Positions 6,999-15,836 of a stretch of 64,000 bases of DNA are shown piece after piece. The position numbers were made by a program, and so were the translations under genes. The notes beneath the pieces were generated by a model that was not told the origin of the DNA, searched no databases, and worked only from the letters and a program-made list of their open reading frames with translations. Source of the stretch: CAYNZV01 sp965217095. GTDB lineage: Bacteria > Latescibacterota > UBA2968 > UBA8231. The DNA lies in the NCBI GenBank assembly GCA_965217095.1, contig OZ244235.1:4402001-4466000 (forward strand). Direction: 5' to 3'. Within the stretch, counting starts at the first letter, position 1. Each line of letters begins with the position of its first letter.

Positions 6999-9728
6999 TC
7001 AGTGGGCTTCCAACCAGTTGGACCCGATTCCCACCTCGACGACGATAGGCACCTCTACCGGCAGCGCCGATCGCATCTTCTCTTCGACCATTGGTGGCAA
7101 GAGCTCGCGCTCGCTCTGGTGCATGTCGAACACCAGCTCATCGTGGACCTGCAGCAGCATGCGGGACTTGAGATTCTGCGTTTTGATCTCGCGGTGGATG
7201 TTGGCCATGGCGATCTTGATCATGTCCGCCGCCGAACCCTGAATCCGGGTGTTGATGGCATTGCGCTCAGCCGCCTGCCGTGAGGCTGCGTTTCTGGAGG
7301 TGATGTCCCGCAGATATCGCCGGCGCCCCATGATCGTCGCCACGTATCCCTGTTCCCGCGCGAAAGAGATGGTCTCATCCATGTACGAGCGAATCCCCGG
7401 AAACTGTTCGAAGTACTGGTCGATGATTTCCTTCGCCTCACCGCGGGATATGTCCAGCTGCCCGGCCAATCCGAAAGCCGAAATACCGTAGATGATCCCG
7501 AAGTTCACCGCCTTCGCACGGCGGCGCATCTCAGCGGTTATTCGGGCTTCGTCGACCCCGTAGACCTTCATCGCCGTGGTCGCGTGAATATCTCCATTTT
7601 CCTTGAAGGTCTGCTGCATACCTGCATCGCCGCTGATCTCTGCGGCAAGACGCAATTCGATCTGGGAGTAGTCGGCCGACAGCAGCAGATACTGCGGCGA
7701 CCGCGGTACGAACGCCTTGCGAATTTCGCGGCCAAACTCGGAACGCACCGGGATGTTCTGCAGGTTGGGCCCGCTGGACTGCAGCCGTCCGGTCGCCGTT
7801 ACCGCTTGCTCGTAGGTGGTGTGCACGTGTCCCGTGCGCTCGTCGACGGTACCGGGGAGCATGTCCACATAGGTCGATTTGAGTTTGGTGGACTCGCGGT
7901 AGGAGAGGACCTGTTGCGCGATTTCGTGGCTCATCGCCAGCCGTCGCAGGGTCTGCTCGTTGGTCTGGAACTGTCCCGTCTTCCGCGTTCGTCGGGCGTT
8001 CGGATCGATCTTGAGCTTCTCGAAAAGAATGCTGCCCAGCTGCTGCGGGGAGTTGAGGTTAAACTCCTCACCGGCCAGCTGAAAAATGGCGGCGCGGCAT
8101 TGATCGATGGCTCTTGACAGGGTCTGGGAGAGGACGGCCAAAGGTTCGGGATCCAAGCGAACGCCTTCGTGTTCCATTTCTACGAGGGTTGAAACCAGCG
8201 GCGACTCGACCTCCACGAGGGTCTTCATCACCTCTCGTTCTTCCAGTTTTTCGCGCAAGTATTCCGCCAGTTGCCAGGTGATGTCGGCGTCCTCGCCGGC
8301 GTACTCCACCAGCTGCTCGAGATCCACGTCCCGCATGCTCAGCTGTTCCTCGCCCTTTTCGCCGATCAATTCGGTGATCGAGAGCGGACGGTACCCGAGC
8401 AAGGACTCGGCCAGGAAATCCATCGTCTTGCGCGTCTCCGGCTCCGCCAGGTGCGCCGCGATCATGGTGTCGAACAGGGGGCCTTCTACGAAGATTTCGT
8501 GCCACCGCAAGACCGCCAAGTCGAACTTGAGGTTGTGGCCCACCTTTTCCGTTTGAGGATTCGACAGTAGAGGTACGAACTCCTGAAGTACCTTCAGTGC
8601 GGCCTCGTGCTCGGCGGGCAGCGGAACGTAATAGGCGACGTGGGCTTCAAAGGCGAAAGCCAAGCCGATGATCTCGCAGGTTCTGGGGTTGAGTCCGGTG
8701 GTTTCGAGATCGAAGCAGAACCGGGGTAGCTCCGTCAGCCCAGCGATGAGTTCAGCGCGCTCTTCCTGGCTCTGCACTAGGCGGTAATCGTGCTCGACCT
8801 GCTTGAGGTTTTGCACCTCGCCGGCAGCCGGCTGAGACGCCGTGGCGGTGGCTTCGAAGTCGTCCCCCAGAATCCGTTTGCCAAGCACGTTGAACTCCAA
8901 CTCGGAGAACACTTGGCGGAGAAGCGATTCGTCGTGGTTGGCACGTTTCAGGTCGTCGACGTCAACGCTGACGGGTACTTGGCGGTCGATGGTGACCAAC
9001 CTTTTCGACAACAGTGCCTGCTCGCGGTGAGTCTCGAGGGTCTCCTTCTGTTTGCCTTTGAGCTGTTCCAGATGGTCCAAGAGGCCTTCGACCGATCCGA
9101 ACTGACCGATCAGTTTCTGCGCCGTCTTCTCGCCGATACCGGGCACGCCGGGAACGTTGTCACTGGCGTCGCCCATCAAACCTAGAATATCGATCACCTG
9201 TTCGGGGCGCTCGATCTTCCAGCGGGCGTTGATCTCCGCGATGCCCTGAACCTCCTCGTCGCCGCCGGCGCGGCCCGGCTTGAGCACGAAAATCTTTTCG
9301 GTCACCAACTGCCCATAATCCTTATCCGGCGTAACCATGTAAGTCTCGATACCGTTCGCCGCCGCGCGCTGCGCCAGCGTGCCGATAATGTCGTCCGCTT
9401 CCCAACCGGGCGCCGTGAGCACGTTGACTCCCAGCGCCTCGCAGATTCTTCGCACGTATGGCAGCGCCACCTGCAGATCCTCAGGCATGGCTTCCCGCTG
9501 CGCTTTGTACGGCGCGAATTCCTTGTGGCGGTGTGTGGGTTCGGGAGTATCGAAGGCGCAGCCGATATGGGTGCATTCGCCGTTGGCCAGAATCCCGATC
9601 AGGGTGTTGGCAAAAACAAACGGCGCCGAGGTGTTCATCCCCGTCGAGGTGAGATGGGGGTTTCGGATCAACGCGAAATGGCCGCGGTACGCCAGCGCCA
9701 TTCCGTCCAGGAGATAGAGCCTCGACAT
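6999..9728 (-). CDS. polA: DNA polymerase I
   Basis: 909 residues starting MSRLYLLDGMALAYRGHF; an in-frame ATG 24 codons upstream overlaps a terminator and is rejected. All three domains are present. The 5'-3' exonuclease has GWEADDIIGTLAQRA and GLMGDASDNVPGVPGIGEKT. The 3'-5' proofreading domain has CFDLETTGLNP, GHNLKFDLAVL and YAGEDADITWQ, so its DEDDy-type residues look intact. The polymerase domain has motif A (LLSADYSQIELR), motif B (RRAKAVNFGIIYGISAFGL) and motif C (LLQVHDELVFD). It acts in Okazaki-fragment maturation and repair gap filling. The gene appears undamaged, unlike fpg just downstream. Confidence 0.97.
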   Translation of the reverse strand: MSRLYLLDGMALAYRGHFALIRNPHLTSTGMNTSAPFVFANTLIGILANGECTHIGCAFDTPEPTHRHKEFAPYKAQREAMPEDLQVALPYVRRICEALGVNVLTAPGWEADDIIGTLAQRAAANGIETYMVTPDKDYGQLVTEKIFVLKPGRAGGDEEVQGIAEINARWKIERPEQVIDILGLMGDASDNVPGVPGIGEKTAQKLIGQFGSVEGLLDHLEQLKGKQKETLETHREQALLSKRLVTIDRQVPVSVDVDDLKRANHDESLLRQVFSELEFNVLGKRILGDDFEATATASQPAAGEVQNLKQVEHDYRLVQSQEERAELIAGLTELPRFCFDLETTGLNPRTCEIIGLAFAFEAHVAYYVPLPAEHEAALKVLQEFVPLLSNPQTEKVGHNLKFDLAVLRWHEIFVEGPLFDTMIAAHLAEPETRKTMDFLAESLLGYRPLSITELIGEKGEEQLSMRDVDLEQLVEYAGEDADITWQLAEYLREKLEEREVMKTLVEVESPLVSTLVEMEHEGVRLDPEPLAVLSQTLSRAIDQCRAAIFQLAGEEFNLNSPQQLGSILFEKLKIDPNARRTRKTGQFQTNEQTLRRLAMSHEIAQQVLSYRESTKLKSTYVDMLPGTVDERTGHVHTTYEQAVTATGRLQSSGPNLQNIPVRSEFGREIRKAFVPRSPQYLLLSADYSQIELRLAAEISGDAGMQQTFKENGDIHATTAMKVYGVDEARITAEMRRRAKAVNFGIIYGISAFGLAGQLDISRGEAKEIIDQYFEQFPGIRSYMDETISFAREQGYVATIMGRRRYLRDITSRNAASRQAAERNAINTRIQGSAADMIKIAMANIHREIKTQNLKSRMLLQVHDELVFDMHQSERELLPPMVEEKMRSALPVEVPIVVEVGIGSNWLEAH

Positions 9729-9761
9729 GGGCAACAATCTAAAGCAATGGGGGGTGTCGAC

Positions 9762-9798
9762 AAAAAAAGACCCCGCCGCGGTTGTTGGCGGCGAGGTC
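9762..9798 (-). terminator. Rho-independent terminator
   Basis: On the minus strand GACCTCGCCGC and GCGGCGGGGTC form an 11-bp stem with one G-U pair, followed by seven T residues. It lies directly downstream of the secreted-protein gene at 9846-10400 and upstream of the polA start, so it separates the two transcription units. Confidence 0.85.
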
Positions 9799-9845
9799 AT
9801 TTGGGGTGTCCGCAGGGTGAACCTACCCGCGGAGAAACACAGCTT

Positions 9846-10400
9846 TTACTCTACGCGGGTCAGATGCATGTCGTGAGCCTGCTGGGCCTCGCCTTCCTGA
9901 AACATGGTCCACCGTTGAACGATGTTGTCCTTGTCGACCATCGACATGGCCAGGGAGTGCATGTGCATGCCCTTGGCCGGATCCACTTCGTTGTCCTCAG
10001 AAAACATGAACATCATTTTGCCATCTTCGGTAGCCTGGAGATCCATGCGGGGTTGATTCCCCAGCATGCAGTAATGCGTCATGGAAAGCTTGCCGCCGCG
10101 ATCGTGATAGACGCTGACCATCTCCATCGGCGTGCCCGGACCGAAGGTCTCAAGAATGGCGCTCCCACCCGCGGTGAGGCGGTAAGAGACGCGCATCCTC
10201 TGCATCATTTTCGCATGCTCCTCGGGCATCTCTTCACCCTTTCCCTTCATCGGCATATCACCTTCCCAGATCCCCACCAGCCCCTTCATGCGCTCAAACT
10301 CGGCAGATCCCTGATACGGCTGCATCTCCATCTGCGCTGAGACCAGCTGCGGCGCGGCCACCATCAGGGCCACCAGCAAAACGGTCAAACGATTCTTCAT
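9846..10400 (-). CDS. Secreted DUF1579-like protein
   Basis: 184 residues from the ATG at 10400. The first 22 residues (MKNRLTVLLVALMVAAPQLV SA, ending at SA-Q) form a clear Sec signal peptide; a longer in-frame start would bury it. The mature part has LVGIWEGDMPM, YRLTAGGSAILETFG and MEMVSVYHDRGGKLSMTHYC, the pattern of lipocalin-like DUF1579 proteins that begin with a weight-and-gain WxG strand. It is unusually rich in methionine (EEMPEEHAKMMQRMR; DGKMMFMFS; GMHMHSLAMSMV), which could indicate soft-metal binding or may just be a feature of the lineage. Function unknown. A terminator follows. Confidence 0.7.
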   Translation of the reverse strand: MKNRLTVLLVALMVAAPQLVSAQMEMQPYQGSAEFERMKGLVGIWEGDMPMKGKGEEMPEEHAKMMQRMRVSYRLTAGGSAILETFGPGTPMEMVSVYHDRGGKLSMTHYCMLGNQPRMDLQATEDGKMMFMFSEDNEVDPAKGMHMHSLAMSMVDKDNIVQRWTMFQEGEAQQAHDMHLTRVE

Positions 10401-10498
10401 GAGGTAGTCTCCTACGTAAGAGGTAGTTGAAGAAAGAATGTGGTTCATAACCCCCGGTCTTGCTCAAATATACCCGAAGCAGCGCCCTCGACCAGAGG

Positions 10499-10951
10499 TT
10501 ACGATCCGAGGTATGTGCTCAAATTGGCAAAACAGCCAGTCCAACCTTCCCGGTGACGGCCGGCGCTCTCGTCAGAAGCGAGTTGAGTGTGGACCAGTTC
10601 GATTTTAGTGCCCTCTCCTTCCGGCGTTAGCCGGTAGGTCACCCGCGACTCATGCTCTTCTTCTCCTTCGTCTTCATCCCAGGTCCAGGTGTAGGTCAGC
10701 AGATCTGGCGGGCTCAACTCTTCGATGGTTCCGCTCACCGAGTAGCTCTCTCCGTCTGGGGCTTGCATCTGGATACGGTACTCGCCGCCGACCCGCACAT
10801 CCATTTCGACCGCGGGGACCTCGAACCCTTCGGGACAAAACCATTTTTTCAGCTCGTCCGCTGACGTAAGCGCTCGGAACACGCGGTCCACCGGCGCCGC
10901 AACCGTGTGTGTCAAGGTGAGAGATACCCCTTCAGTTTTTGTTTCGGTCAT
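10499..10951 (-). CDS. SRPBCC / AHSA1-family protein
   Basis: 150 residues starting MTETKTEG. It shows the AHSA1 fold signatures: LTHTVAAPVDRVFRALTSAD near the start, WFCPEGFE, VGGEYRIQM, and a C-terminal TKIELVHTQLASDE with GWTGCFANLSTYL. These small ligand-binding proteins are commonly coded right after an ArsR-type regulator, as here, where the start overlaps the end of the regulator gene by 20 bases. The ligand is unknown. The two genes are surely translated from one message, from the promoter at 11285-11313. Confidence 0.85.
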   Translation of the reverse strand: MTETKTEGVSLTLTHTVAAPVDRVFRALTSADELKKWFCPEGFEVPAVEMDVRVGGEYRIQMQAPDGESYSVSGTIEELSPPDLLTYTWTWDEDEGEEEHESRVTYRLTPEGEGTKIELVHTQLASDESAGRHREGWTGCFANLSTYLGS

Positions 10952-11270
10952 CTGTTTCCTCCTCAAGGTGTTTGTCCAACGCCTGCAACCGCTGGCGCCA
11001 GAAGAGTTTGTATTTGGCGAGGAATTGCTCTGCCTCGGCCAGTGGTGCCTGATTGACGCGGCATAGATTCTTGCGGCCGTTTCGGCGCCTCATCACGAGA
11101 CCTGCGCGTTCGAGAACCGCCAGGTGTTTGGAAATGGCGGGTTGGGTAATGGTGAAGTTGACGGTCAGATCCTTCACCGCCACCTCCTCCGGACCGACCT
11201 GCTCCAGAATAGATCTTCGGGTGGCATCGGATAAGGCGGCAAAGATCAGACTCAGCTGCTCGGGACGCAT
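10932..11270 (-). CDS. ArsR-family winged-helix repressor
   Basis: About 112 residues starting MRPEQLSLIFAALSDATRR; an alternative ATG lies two codons upstream. The ArsR signature is complete: ALSDATRRSILEQV, the recognition helix TQPAISKHLAVLERAGLV and the wing RRRNGRKNLCRV. The usual metal-binding ELCVCDL helix is absent (VKDLTVNF replaces it), so it probably senses something other than arsenic or zinc. It is the first gene of a two-gene operon with the SRPBCC protein. The promoter directly upstream has an inverted repeat in its spacer, implying autorepression. Confidence 0.9.
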   Translation of the reverse strand: MRPEQLSLIFAALSDATRRSILEQVGPEEVAVKDLTVNFTITQPAISKHLAVLERAGLVMRRRNGRKNLCRVNQAPLAEAEQFLAKYKLFWRQRLQALDKHLEEETDDRNKN

Positions 11271-11284
11271 AACCATTTGGTTAT

Positions 11285-11313
11285 GAATTAACGTCCGAAA
11301 CGGACGATGTCAA
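11285..11313 (-). promoter_or_regulatory. Promoter with palindromic operator, start of ArsR operon
   Basis: Minus strand: a perfect -35 TTGACA (11308-11313), a 17-base spacer and a -10 TAATTC (11285-11290). The spacer contains the perfect inverted repeat CGTCCG-AAA-CGGACG (11292-11306). A second perfect palindrome, CATAACCA-TT-TGGTTATG (11268-11285), overlaps both candidate start codons. Transcription should begin within a few bases of the ATG, so the message is probably leaderless or nearly so; no Shine-Dalgarno sequence is visible. Both palindromes are good operator candidates for the ArsR protein. Confidence 0.75.
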
Positions 11314-11385
11314 GAATTATTTTGGAATCCTGACGTTTAGGCCGTGGGTGGTGACGGGGGATGTACGAGCGACGCCAGAGGCGAG

Positions 11386-12156
11386 CTATTCGTAGTCGCT
11401 CGTGTTTTGCGAGCGCTGAACGGCCAGCTCCTTGAGGGTCGCCGGATCGCCGCGCCGTTTCTCGCGCACGGCGGCAAACCTATGGGCATGGAGTGGGGTA
11501 TCCGATCCTGGGAGGTTGACCTCCAGGAGGAAGGAGCCGATGTCGTTGAGTTTAAATGCGATCTTTGTGGCGATGTAGCTGTCCGATTTGCCGGGCGCAA
11601 AGGAAACTTCGGAAAACTCGTCTCGGGCGACGGTTTTACCATCGTCTCGAACGATCTGGTATTCCAGCGTCCGTCGGGACTCCTCGCTGGTCTGGCCGCG
11701 CTTGAGATGCATGAAGAGATTGGCGAATATGGATCCGTCGTTGCCCATCGTGATGAGGTCGGGGTACAGACTGTTAAAGAAGAAGTGGCGCACGGCCAGT
11801 CCGTCGACGAAATGCAGCTCCTCGTGAGGTTCGACGTGGAAGCTCGCATCCGGTTCGATCTCTACGGCGTATGTTCGATCATCCTCCACCAGCTCGTCGA
11901 GCGCCTTGGCGACGTCGGCGGCGGCCAGGGTAGCGGCGTACTGAGACCCGTACTTCTGCCACTCCTGCATCTCCGGCCCTTCGGCCCAACTGTTGGACTG
12001 TTCCGCATCTTTGATGGTTTGAATGAGGAGGATCTCCGCCGTCGATGAGGGACGAAAGATGCTGTACTGCGATTGCGGGTCCGTAGAAAACCAGCCGGTG
12101 AGGGCTTGGCGGGTTTCGTTGGCCGACAGGGTGCTTAGTTCGACGTGGCTGGTCAT
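11386..12156 (-). CDS. Hypothetical protein
   Basis: 256 residues from the ATG at 12156, preceded by AAGGGACG; a longer start at 12210 is possible. Two parts are visible: an acidic N-terminal half with helical stretches (ETRQALTGWFSTDPQSQ, AAADVAKALDELVED) and a C-terminal half of alternating strands (LEYQIVRDDGKTV, IAFKLNDIGSFLLEVNL) resembling an immunoglobulin-like sandwich. No signal peptide, membrane helix or known motif. I do not recognise the family. It stands alone between the ArsR operon and the divergent EVE-domain gene. Confidence 0.65.
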   Translation of the reverse strand: MTSHVELSTLSANETRQALTGWFSTDPQSQYSIFRPSSTAEILLIQTIKDAEQSNSWAEGPEMQEWQKYGSQYAATLAAADVAKALDELVEDDRTYAVEIEPDASFHVEPHEELHFVDGLAVRHFFFNSLYPDLITMGNDGSIFANLFMHLKRGQTSEESRRTLEYQIVRDDGKTVARDEFSEVSFAPGKSDSYIATKIAFKLNDIGSFLLEVNLPGSDTPLHAHRFAAVREKRRGDPATLKELAVQRSQNTSDYE

Positions 12157-12343
12157 TGAGCTTTTCGTCCCTTCATGGGTGGCGGGATCGGGCGTGCGTC
12201 GATGTAGCATAAGGCCAGCGGCGGGGGGCGGTCAAGTGGTCTGTTGCTTCCCTCCGGTTGACGACTCCAGTTGCCGGTTCTATACCTTTTCGCGGTGGCA
12301 CGGACGGCCGGAGTCAGCTCTAGGTGATCCGAGAAGGAGTTCC

Positions 12344-12817
12344 ATGGCGAAGAAATACTGGCTTATGAAATGCGAAGAAAGTGAGTGCACGTTCGACGAG
12401 TTGAAGGAGCGGCCCGGCGGCGTCGGACATTGGCGGGGGGTGCGCAATTACCAGGCGCGCAACTTCTTGCGCGACGGCATGGCCAAAGGGGATCTGGTGT
12501 TGTTCTACAACTCCAACTGCGAGACGCCCGGTGTGGGAGGGGTGGCGGAAGTCGCCCGGGCCGGGTATCCCGATCCCAGTGCGTTCGATACCTCCAGTCC
12601 GTACTACGACGAAAAGTCCAGCCCCGACGAACCCCGCTGGTTCTCGGTAGACGTGAAGTGGAAACGTCCGCTCAAGCGGTTTGTCTCGCTCTCGGACCTG
12701 AAGGCTGCTGCGGGACTCGCGGAGATGAAAGTCGTGCAGCGGGGTCAGAGGTTGTCGATCCAGCCGGTCACCAAGACCGAATTCGACATCGTCTGCAAAC
12801 TGGGCGGCCGCGCCTAA
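12344..12817 (+). CDS. EVE-domain protein (thymocyte nuclear protein 1 family)
   Basis: 157 residues with ATG at 12344 behind a strong AGAAGGAG. The family motifs are clear: KYWLMKCEESECTFDEL at the start, WRGVRNYQARNFLRDGM, GDLVLFYNSNCETPGVGG, FDTSSPYYDEKSSPDEPRW and a closing SIQPVTKTEFDIVC. EVE domains have a PUA-like fold and bind modified bases such as 5-methylcytosine in DNA or RNA. Bacterial stand-alone members are often near DNA-processing genes; here it sits among repair genes and next to a convergent radical SAM gene. The target modification cannot be read from sequence. Confidence 0.92.
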   Translation: MAKKYWLMKCEESECTFDELKERPGGVGHWRGVRNYQARNFLRDGMAKGDLVLFYNSNCETPGVGGVAEVARAGYPDPSAFDTSSPYYDEKSSPDEPRWFSVDVKWKRPLKRFVSLSDLKAAAGLAEMKVVQRGQRLSIQPVTKTEFDIVCKLGGRA

Positions 12818-12841
12818 GAGACTTCGTTCGGCACAACCAGG

Positions 12842-13909
12842 CTACAGATCGAACTGCAACTGGCCGGGAACGGAGCGAAAATGCGCCGTCGACAGTTCGT
12901 GCTCGCTACGCTGGGTGAGTCCGTGTCGGCGCCGGGACAAAACGAACAGATCTTCGACCAGGGTGGCGAACCGACCCTCGCCTCGCATGCGGCTGTGGAA
13001 CCGGCTTTCGGATAGATGTCCCCGTCGCACGCTGCGCAGCCGCGCTTCGATCTTCGACGCGCGGTCGGGAAAATGGCGTTGCAACCATTCCATGAAGAGT
13101 GGTTCGACCGCACCGGGCAACCGTACCATGATGTAGCTTGCCCAGCCGGCCCCGGCGGCGGCCGCCGCGGCGAGGATCTCGGGCATCTCCTGGTCGTTCA
13201 GGCCGGGAATCAGAGGCGCTATGATCACGCCTACTGGGATGCCTCGTTCCGCCAACAATTCCACCGCGCGCAGGCGTCGCCGGGGCCGAGAAGTGCGGGG
13301 CTCCATGACGCCGGCCAGATCGGCGTCCATGCTGGTGATCGACAGGTTGACATGGACCAGGTCAAAGGCTGCCAACTCCGCCAGGATATCAAGATCGCGA
13401 GTGACCAGCTCGTTTTTAGTGATGATGGCAACCGGGTTGCGATACTTGAGAAATATCTCCAGGCAGCGACGGGTGAGTTGGAGCCGGCGTTCGACCGGTT
13501 GATAGCAGTCGGTATTACCGGAGAGCGCTACCATCTGCGGGTTCCAGGTCCGGCGTTGAAACGCATGTTCCAGTAGGCGCGGAGCGTCTTCTTTGACCAG
13601 AATGCGCGTCTCGAAATCGAGGCCGGCGGAGAAACCCAAATACTCATGGGTGGGACGTGCGTAACAATAGATGCAGCCGTGCTCGCACCCGCGATAGGGA
13701 TTTAGGCTGTACCGGAAACCGACGTCGGGGCTGTCATTGCGCGTCAGCACGGTGCGGGAATCGTCGAGCAGGAACTCGGTCGGGACGGCGTGCGGCTGGT
13801 TTTCTTCGGTGACATCTAACTCAAGGTGCAAACGCTCAAAACGATTGGGCACCGCCGAGCCGGTGCTACGGCCTCTCGGGCTCCACGATTGCGAAGATGG
13901 GGAATGCAT
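12842..13909 (-). CDS. PA0069-family radical SAM protein (spore-photoproduct-lyase-like)
   Basis: 355 residues from the ATG at 13909, giving PRGRSTGSAVPNRFERL at the N-terminus as usual for the family; upstream starts would overlap the divergent phosphodiesterase gene. The [4Fe-4S] cysteines are in CEHGCIYCYARPTHEYLGF (CxxxCxxC). Further motifs are SGNTDCYQPVERRLQLTR, ITKNELVTRD and VNLSITSMDADLA. The family is related to spore photoproduct lyase, but its substrate is unknown in bacteria of this kind. It converges on the EVE gene, with 24 bases between stops. Confidence 0.9.
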   Translation of the reverse strand: MHSPSSQSWSPRGRSTGSAVPNRFERLHLELDVTEENQPHAVPTEFLLDDSRTVLTRNDSPDVGFRYSLNPYRGCEHGCIYCYARPTHEYLGFSAGLDFETRILVKEDAPRLLEHAFQRRTWNPQMVALSGNTDCYQPVERRLQLTRRCLEIFLKYRNPVAIITKNELVTRDLDILAELAAFDLVHVNLSITSMDADLAGVMEPRTSRPRRRLRAVELLAERGIPVGVIIAPLIPGLNDQEMPEILAAAAAAGAGWASYIMVRLPGAVEPLFMEWLQRHFPDRASKIEARLRSVRRGHLSESRFHSRMRGEGRFATLVEDLFVLSRRRHGLTQRSEHELSTAHFRSVPGQLQFDL

Positions 13910-14006
13910 GCGATGCAGATCTCCGGTTGATCGGGCGACAGCAAGAGGTTCCGTCGCCGATTGTCCGTCTAGAAAACGGTGGCCATAAAACCATGTCAAC
14001 GACCCC

Positions 14007-14461
14007 ATGCTGATAGGTTTGATCTCCGACACCCACGGTCTATTGCGGCCGGCCCCGCTTGAAGAGCTCGAAAACAGTGACCTGATCGTTCACGCTGGAG
14101 ACGTGGGCCGTAAGGATATCCTGGACGGGCTCCGAGGCGTGGCGCCGTTGCTCGTGGTGCGGGGAAACATCGACCGCGATCCGTGGGCGGCGCGGCTCCC
14201 CGAGTTTGAACGGTTGGGAGTGGACGGCAAGAAACTCTTTGTCCTACACGATCTCGGTGCTTGAACGCTGACGTAGTAGGGGACGTGGATGCAGTCATCT
14301 ACGGTCATTCCCACGTGGCGCGCATACATCGCGAGGGGGAGGTGCTCTACATCAATCCCGGAAGTGCCGGTCCCCGGCGGTTCAAGCTGCCTGTTACCGT
14401 TGGCGCGTTGCGCATCGAAGTGGGTCGTCTCGACGCACAGCTCATAGAACTTGAGGTCTGA
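14007..14461 (+). pseudogene. YfcE/MJ0936-type metallophosphoesterase, split by a frameshift
   Basis: The first part, from ATG 14007, gives LIGLISDTHG (the DxH metal ligands), DLIVHAGDVGR (GD) and VVRGNIDRD (GN). It stops at a TGA after LFVLHDLGA. The last part of the family, DAVIYGHSHVARI (GHxH) and LYINPGSAGPRRF, continues in the -1 frame from base 14261, where a TTG overlaps the stop. A single extra base near 14258 explains it; about ten residues between HDL and the GHSH block are also shorter than usual. As read, it gives a protein without the last metal ligands. A sequencing error is possible. Confidence 0.8.
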
Positions 14462-14546
14462 CGGAGTTTCATGCCGGAAAAAATAGCGGGAAGGAGTGCG
14501 GCCGATGGGGGTTGGGAATGGCGGGAAGGTTACCGCTCCATGGAAT

Positions 14547-14801
14547 TCAGTTGAAGCTGCGAATGCAGTTGCCTGCCGCCCACACCTCGACCACCTGAAG
14601 ATCGCGGCCATAAGCGCCAGCGGTTACTAGAAAACTCCGTTCGGTCTGCTTGCGCAACAGCGCGCGAACGCTTTCAAGACGGTCGGCCGTGAACACCTGT
14701 TGACTGGCGAATTTCATGTTGTTTAGCGCTCCTTCGGAGGCGGTCGCCAGTTGCTGCGGGTCGGTTTCGACCATTTCAACGCGGTAACACTTTCCTTGCA
14801 T
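14547..14801 (-). CDS. Small hypothetical protein
   Basis: 84 residues from the ATG at 14801, preceded by AAGAGGA at a six-base spacing, which decides this start over a much longer reading frame upstream. Sequence MQGKCYRVEMVETDPQQLAT, then SVRALLRKQTERSFLVTAG and LQVVEVWAAGNCIRSFN: mixed helix and strand, soluble, two cysteines. I do not recognise it. It is flanked by non-coding DNA on its upstream side. Confidence 0.6.
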   Translation of the reverse strand: MQGKCYRVEMVETDPQQLATASEGALNNMKFASQQVFTADRLESVRALLRKQTERSFLVTAGAYGRDLQVVEVWAAGNCIRSFN

Positions 14802-15342
14802 CGGTTTCCTCTTGCGGTGTGCACTGTGAGGTTGAGCTAACGTGCCTCCGAAAGAGCAATATGTATGCCGGATCCGATCCCCCATTGCCTGCGGGCCTTC
14901 CACCAACCACTGCCACAGCGGCCGCTCTCTGCCATTGAGGCTATTCGCTTGCGAGATCAAGTCGATCGTCGTCGCGCTACGCCGCACGCGTAACCGCCCT
15001 GGCGAGACCGCCCGCGGGTAGATATTTCCCTTTTCGCTGGGCGGACGACCGGCGAACACCGACTGGTATCTCGGCTAGAGTGTTATCCCCTGGCGTATGG
15101 ATCTTCGAACAATACACTGCGCCCTCCGACGCACAAATCCGCGCCAGGAAGCGCATTTCAAGCGGTGTCGCTGGTGTCGCCCGGGGACCGGCAAATCCTT
15201 GGCCGCGTTTCTTTAGTTCCCAGAGCCGTCGCGAAAACTCAAGGTGTCCAGGGTACTGCCGATAAGAAAAATGCGTCGCGCTTCGGTACACTACACATCT
15301 TGGTTTCGGCACGTTACATCGGTCATGAGCGCGACGCTCAAA

Positions 15343-15380
15343 GGGGACGGTTTCCTCCGCCGTCCCCGTTAGTTTTCTCT
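15343..15380 (+). terminator. Terminator-like hairpin without an upstream gene
   Basis: GGGGACGG (15343-15350) pairs perfectly with CCGTCCCC (15360-15367) around a nine-base loop and is followed by GTTAGTTTTCTCT. No plus-strand protein gene lies upstream for a kilobase. It may end a small RNA, or be a REP-like palindrome. Confidence 0.55.
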
Positions 15381-15677
15381 CCCCTTTGTTGTAACAAGCT
15401 TTAAGGCAACCTGCGCTAAATATATTGGCTGTGGCAGTCCACTGTCAGCCGCCTGCGGGCGCGTTACGGTGGAGCGTCGACCCGGACTCACCGCGAGATC
15501 GTGAGTCGCCAACCGACCATAAGCTGAGTCCGTCGGGCACGCGTTGTTCCAGAGATCGATCGACCGATTGTAGGGCGGCGAAACGTCTGGGGTAGAGAGA
15601 TTTTCGCGGCCGATTTAAGAGCGCCACGGGCACGGTCGATATAGTACAGTAATGATTCTCAGGGACGAGACTCAGAT

Positions 15678-15735
15678 GGGGCTCTGGACAGTGAACACGC
15701 TCCCGCTTTACCTTGTCCAGGGCCCCTTTTGCTTT
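15678..15735 (+). terminator. Long-stem terminator, possible end of a small RNA
   Basis: GGGGCTCTGGACA (15678-15690) pairs with TGTCCAGGGCCCC (15714-15726) with one G-U or mismatched position and a 23-base loop, then TTTTGCTTT. It lies about 100 bases upstream of the small gene at 15837, so it could also act as an attenuator for that gene. Confidence 0.5.
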
Positions 15736-15836
15736 CCCACACCACACCGCTCTCGCTGCTAAGACCGACCCATCGGTTTCTTCTGCAAAAGAAGCCGGCC
15801 TCTCGCAACCCGTGGAATCAAGACCATTGGTGGAAC

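Larger units (their letters stand above)
14802..15836. other. Long gap with no convincing protein gene
   Basis: About one kilobase. The longest frames (14977-15312 and 15445-15747, both minus) lack ribosome-binding sites and protein-like composition. Two strong plus-strand hairpins with T-tracts (15343-15380 and 15678-15735) suggest that short untranslated plus-strand RNAs end here. An AT-rich segment around 15385-15435 could hold a promoter for the second one. Confidence 0.4.

Noticed and set aside
9525..10340. A 271-codon plus-strand open frame across polA start and the secreted-protein gene
   Set aside because: It runs antisense through a terminator and two well-supported genes, and its translation is low in hydrophobic core patterns.
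11344..12048. A 234-codon plus-strand open frame opposite the hypothetical gene at 11386-12156
   Set aside because: No ribosome site; the minus-strand frame has the better start and composition.
14977..15312. A 111-codon minus-strand open frame
   Set aside because: No ribosome site and an arginine-rich, low-order translation; crosses a region with RNA-type structures.
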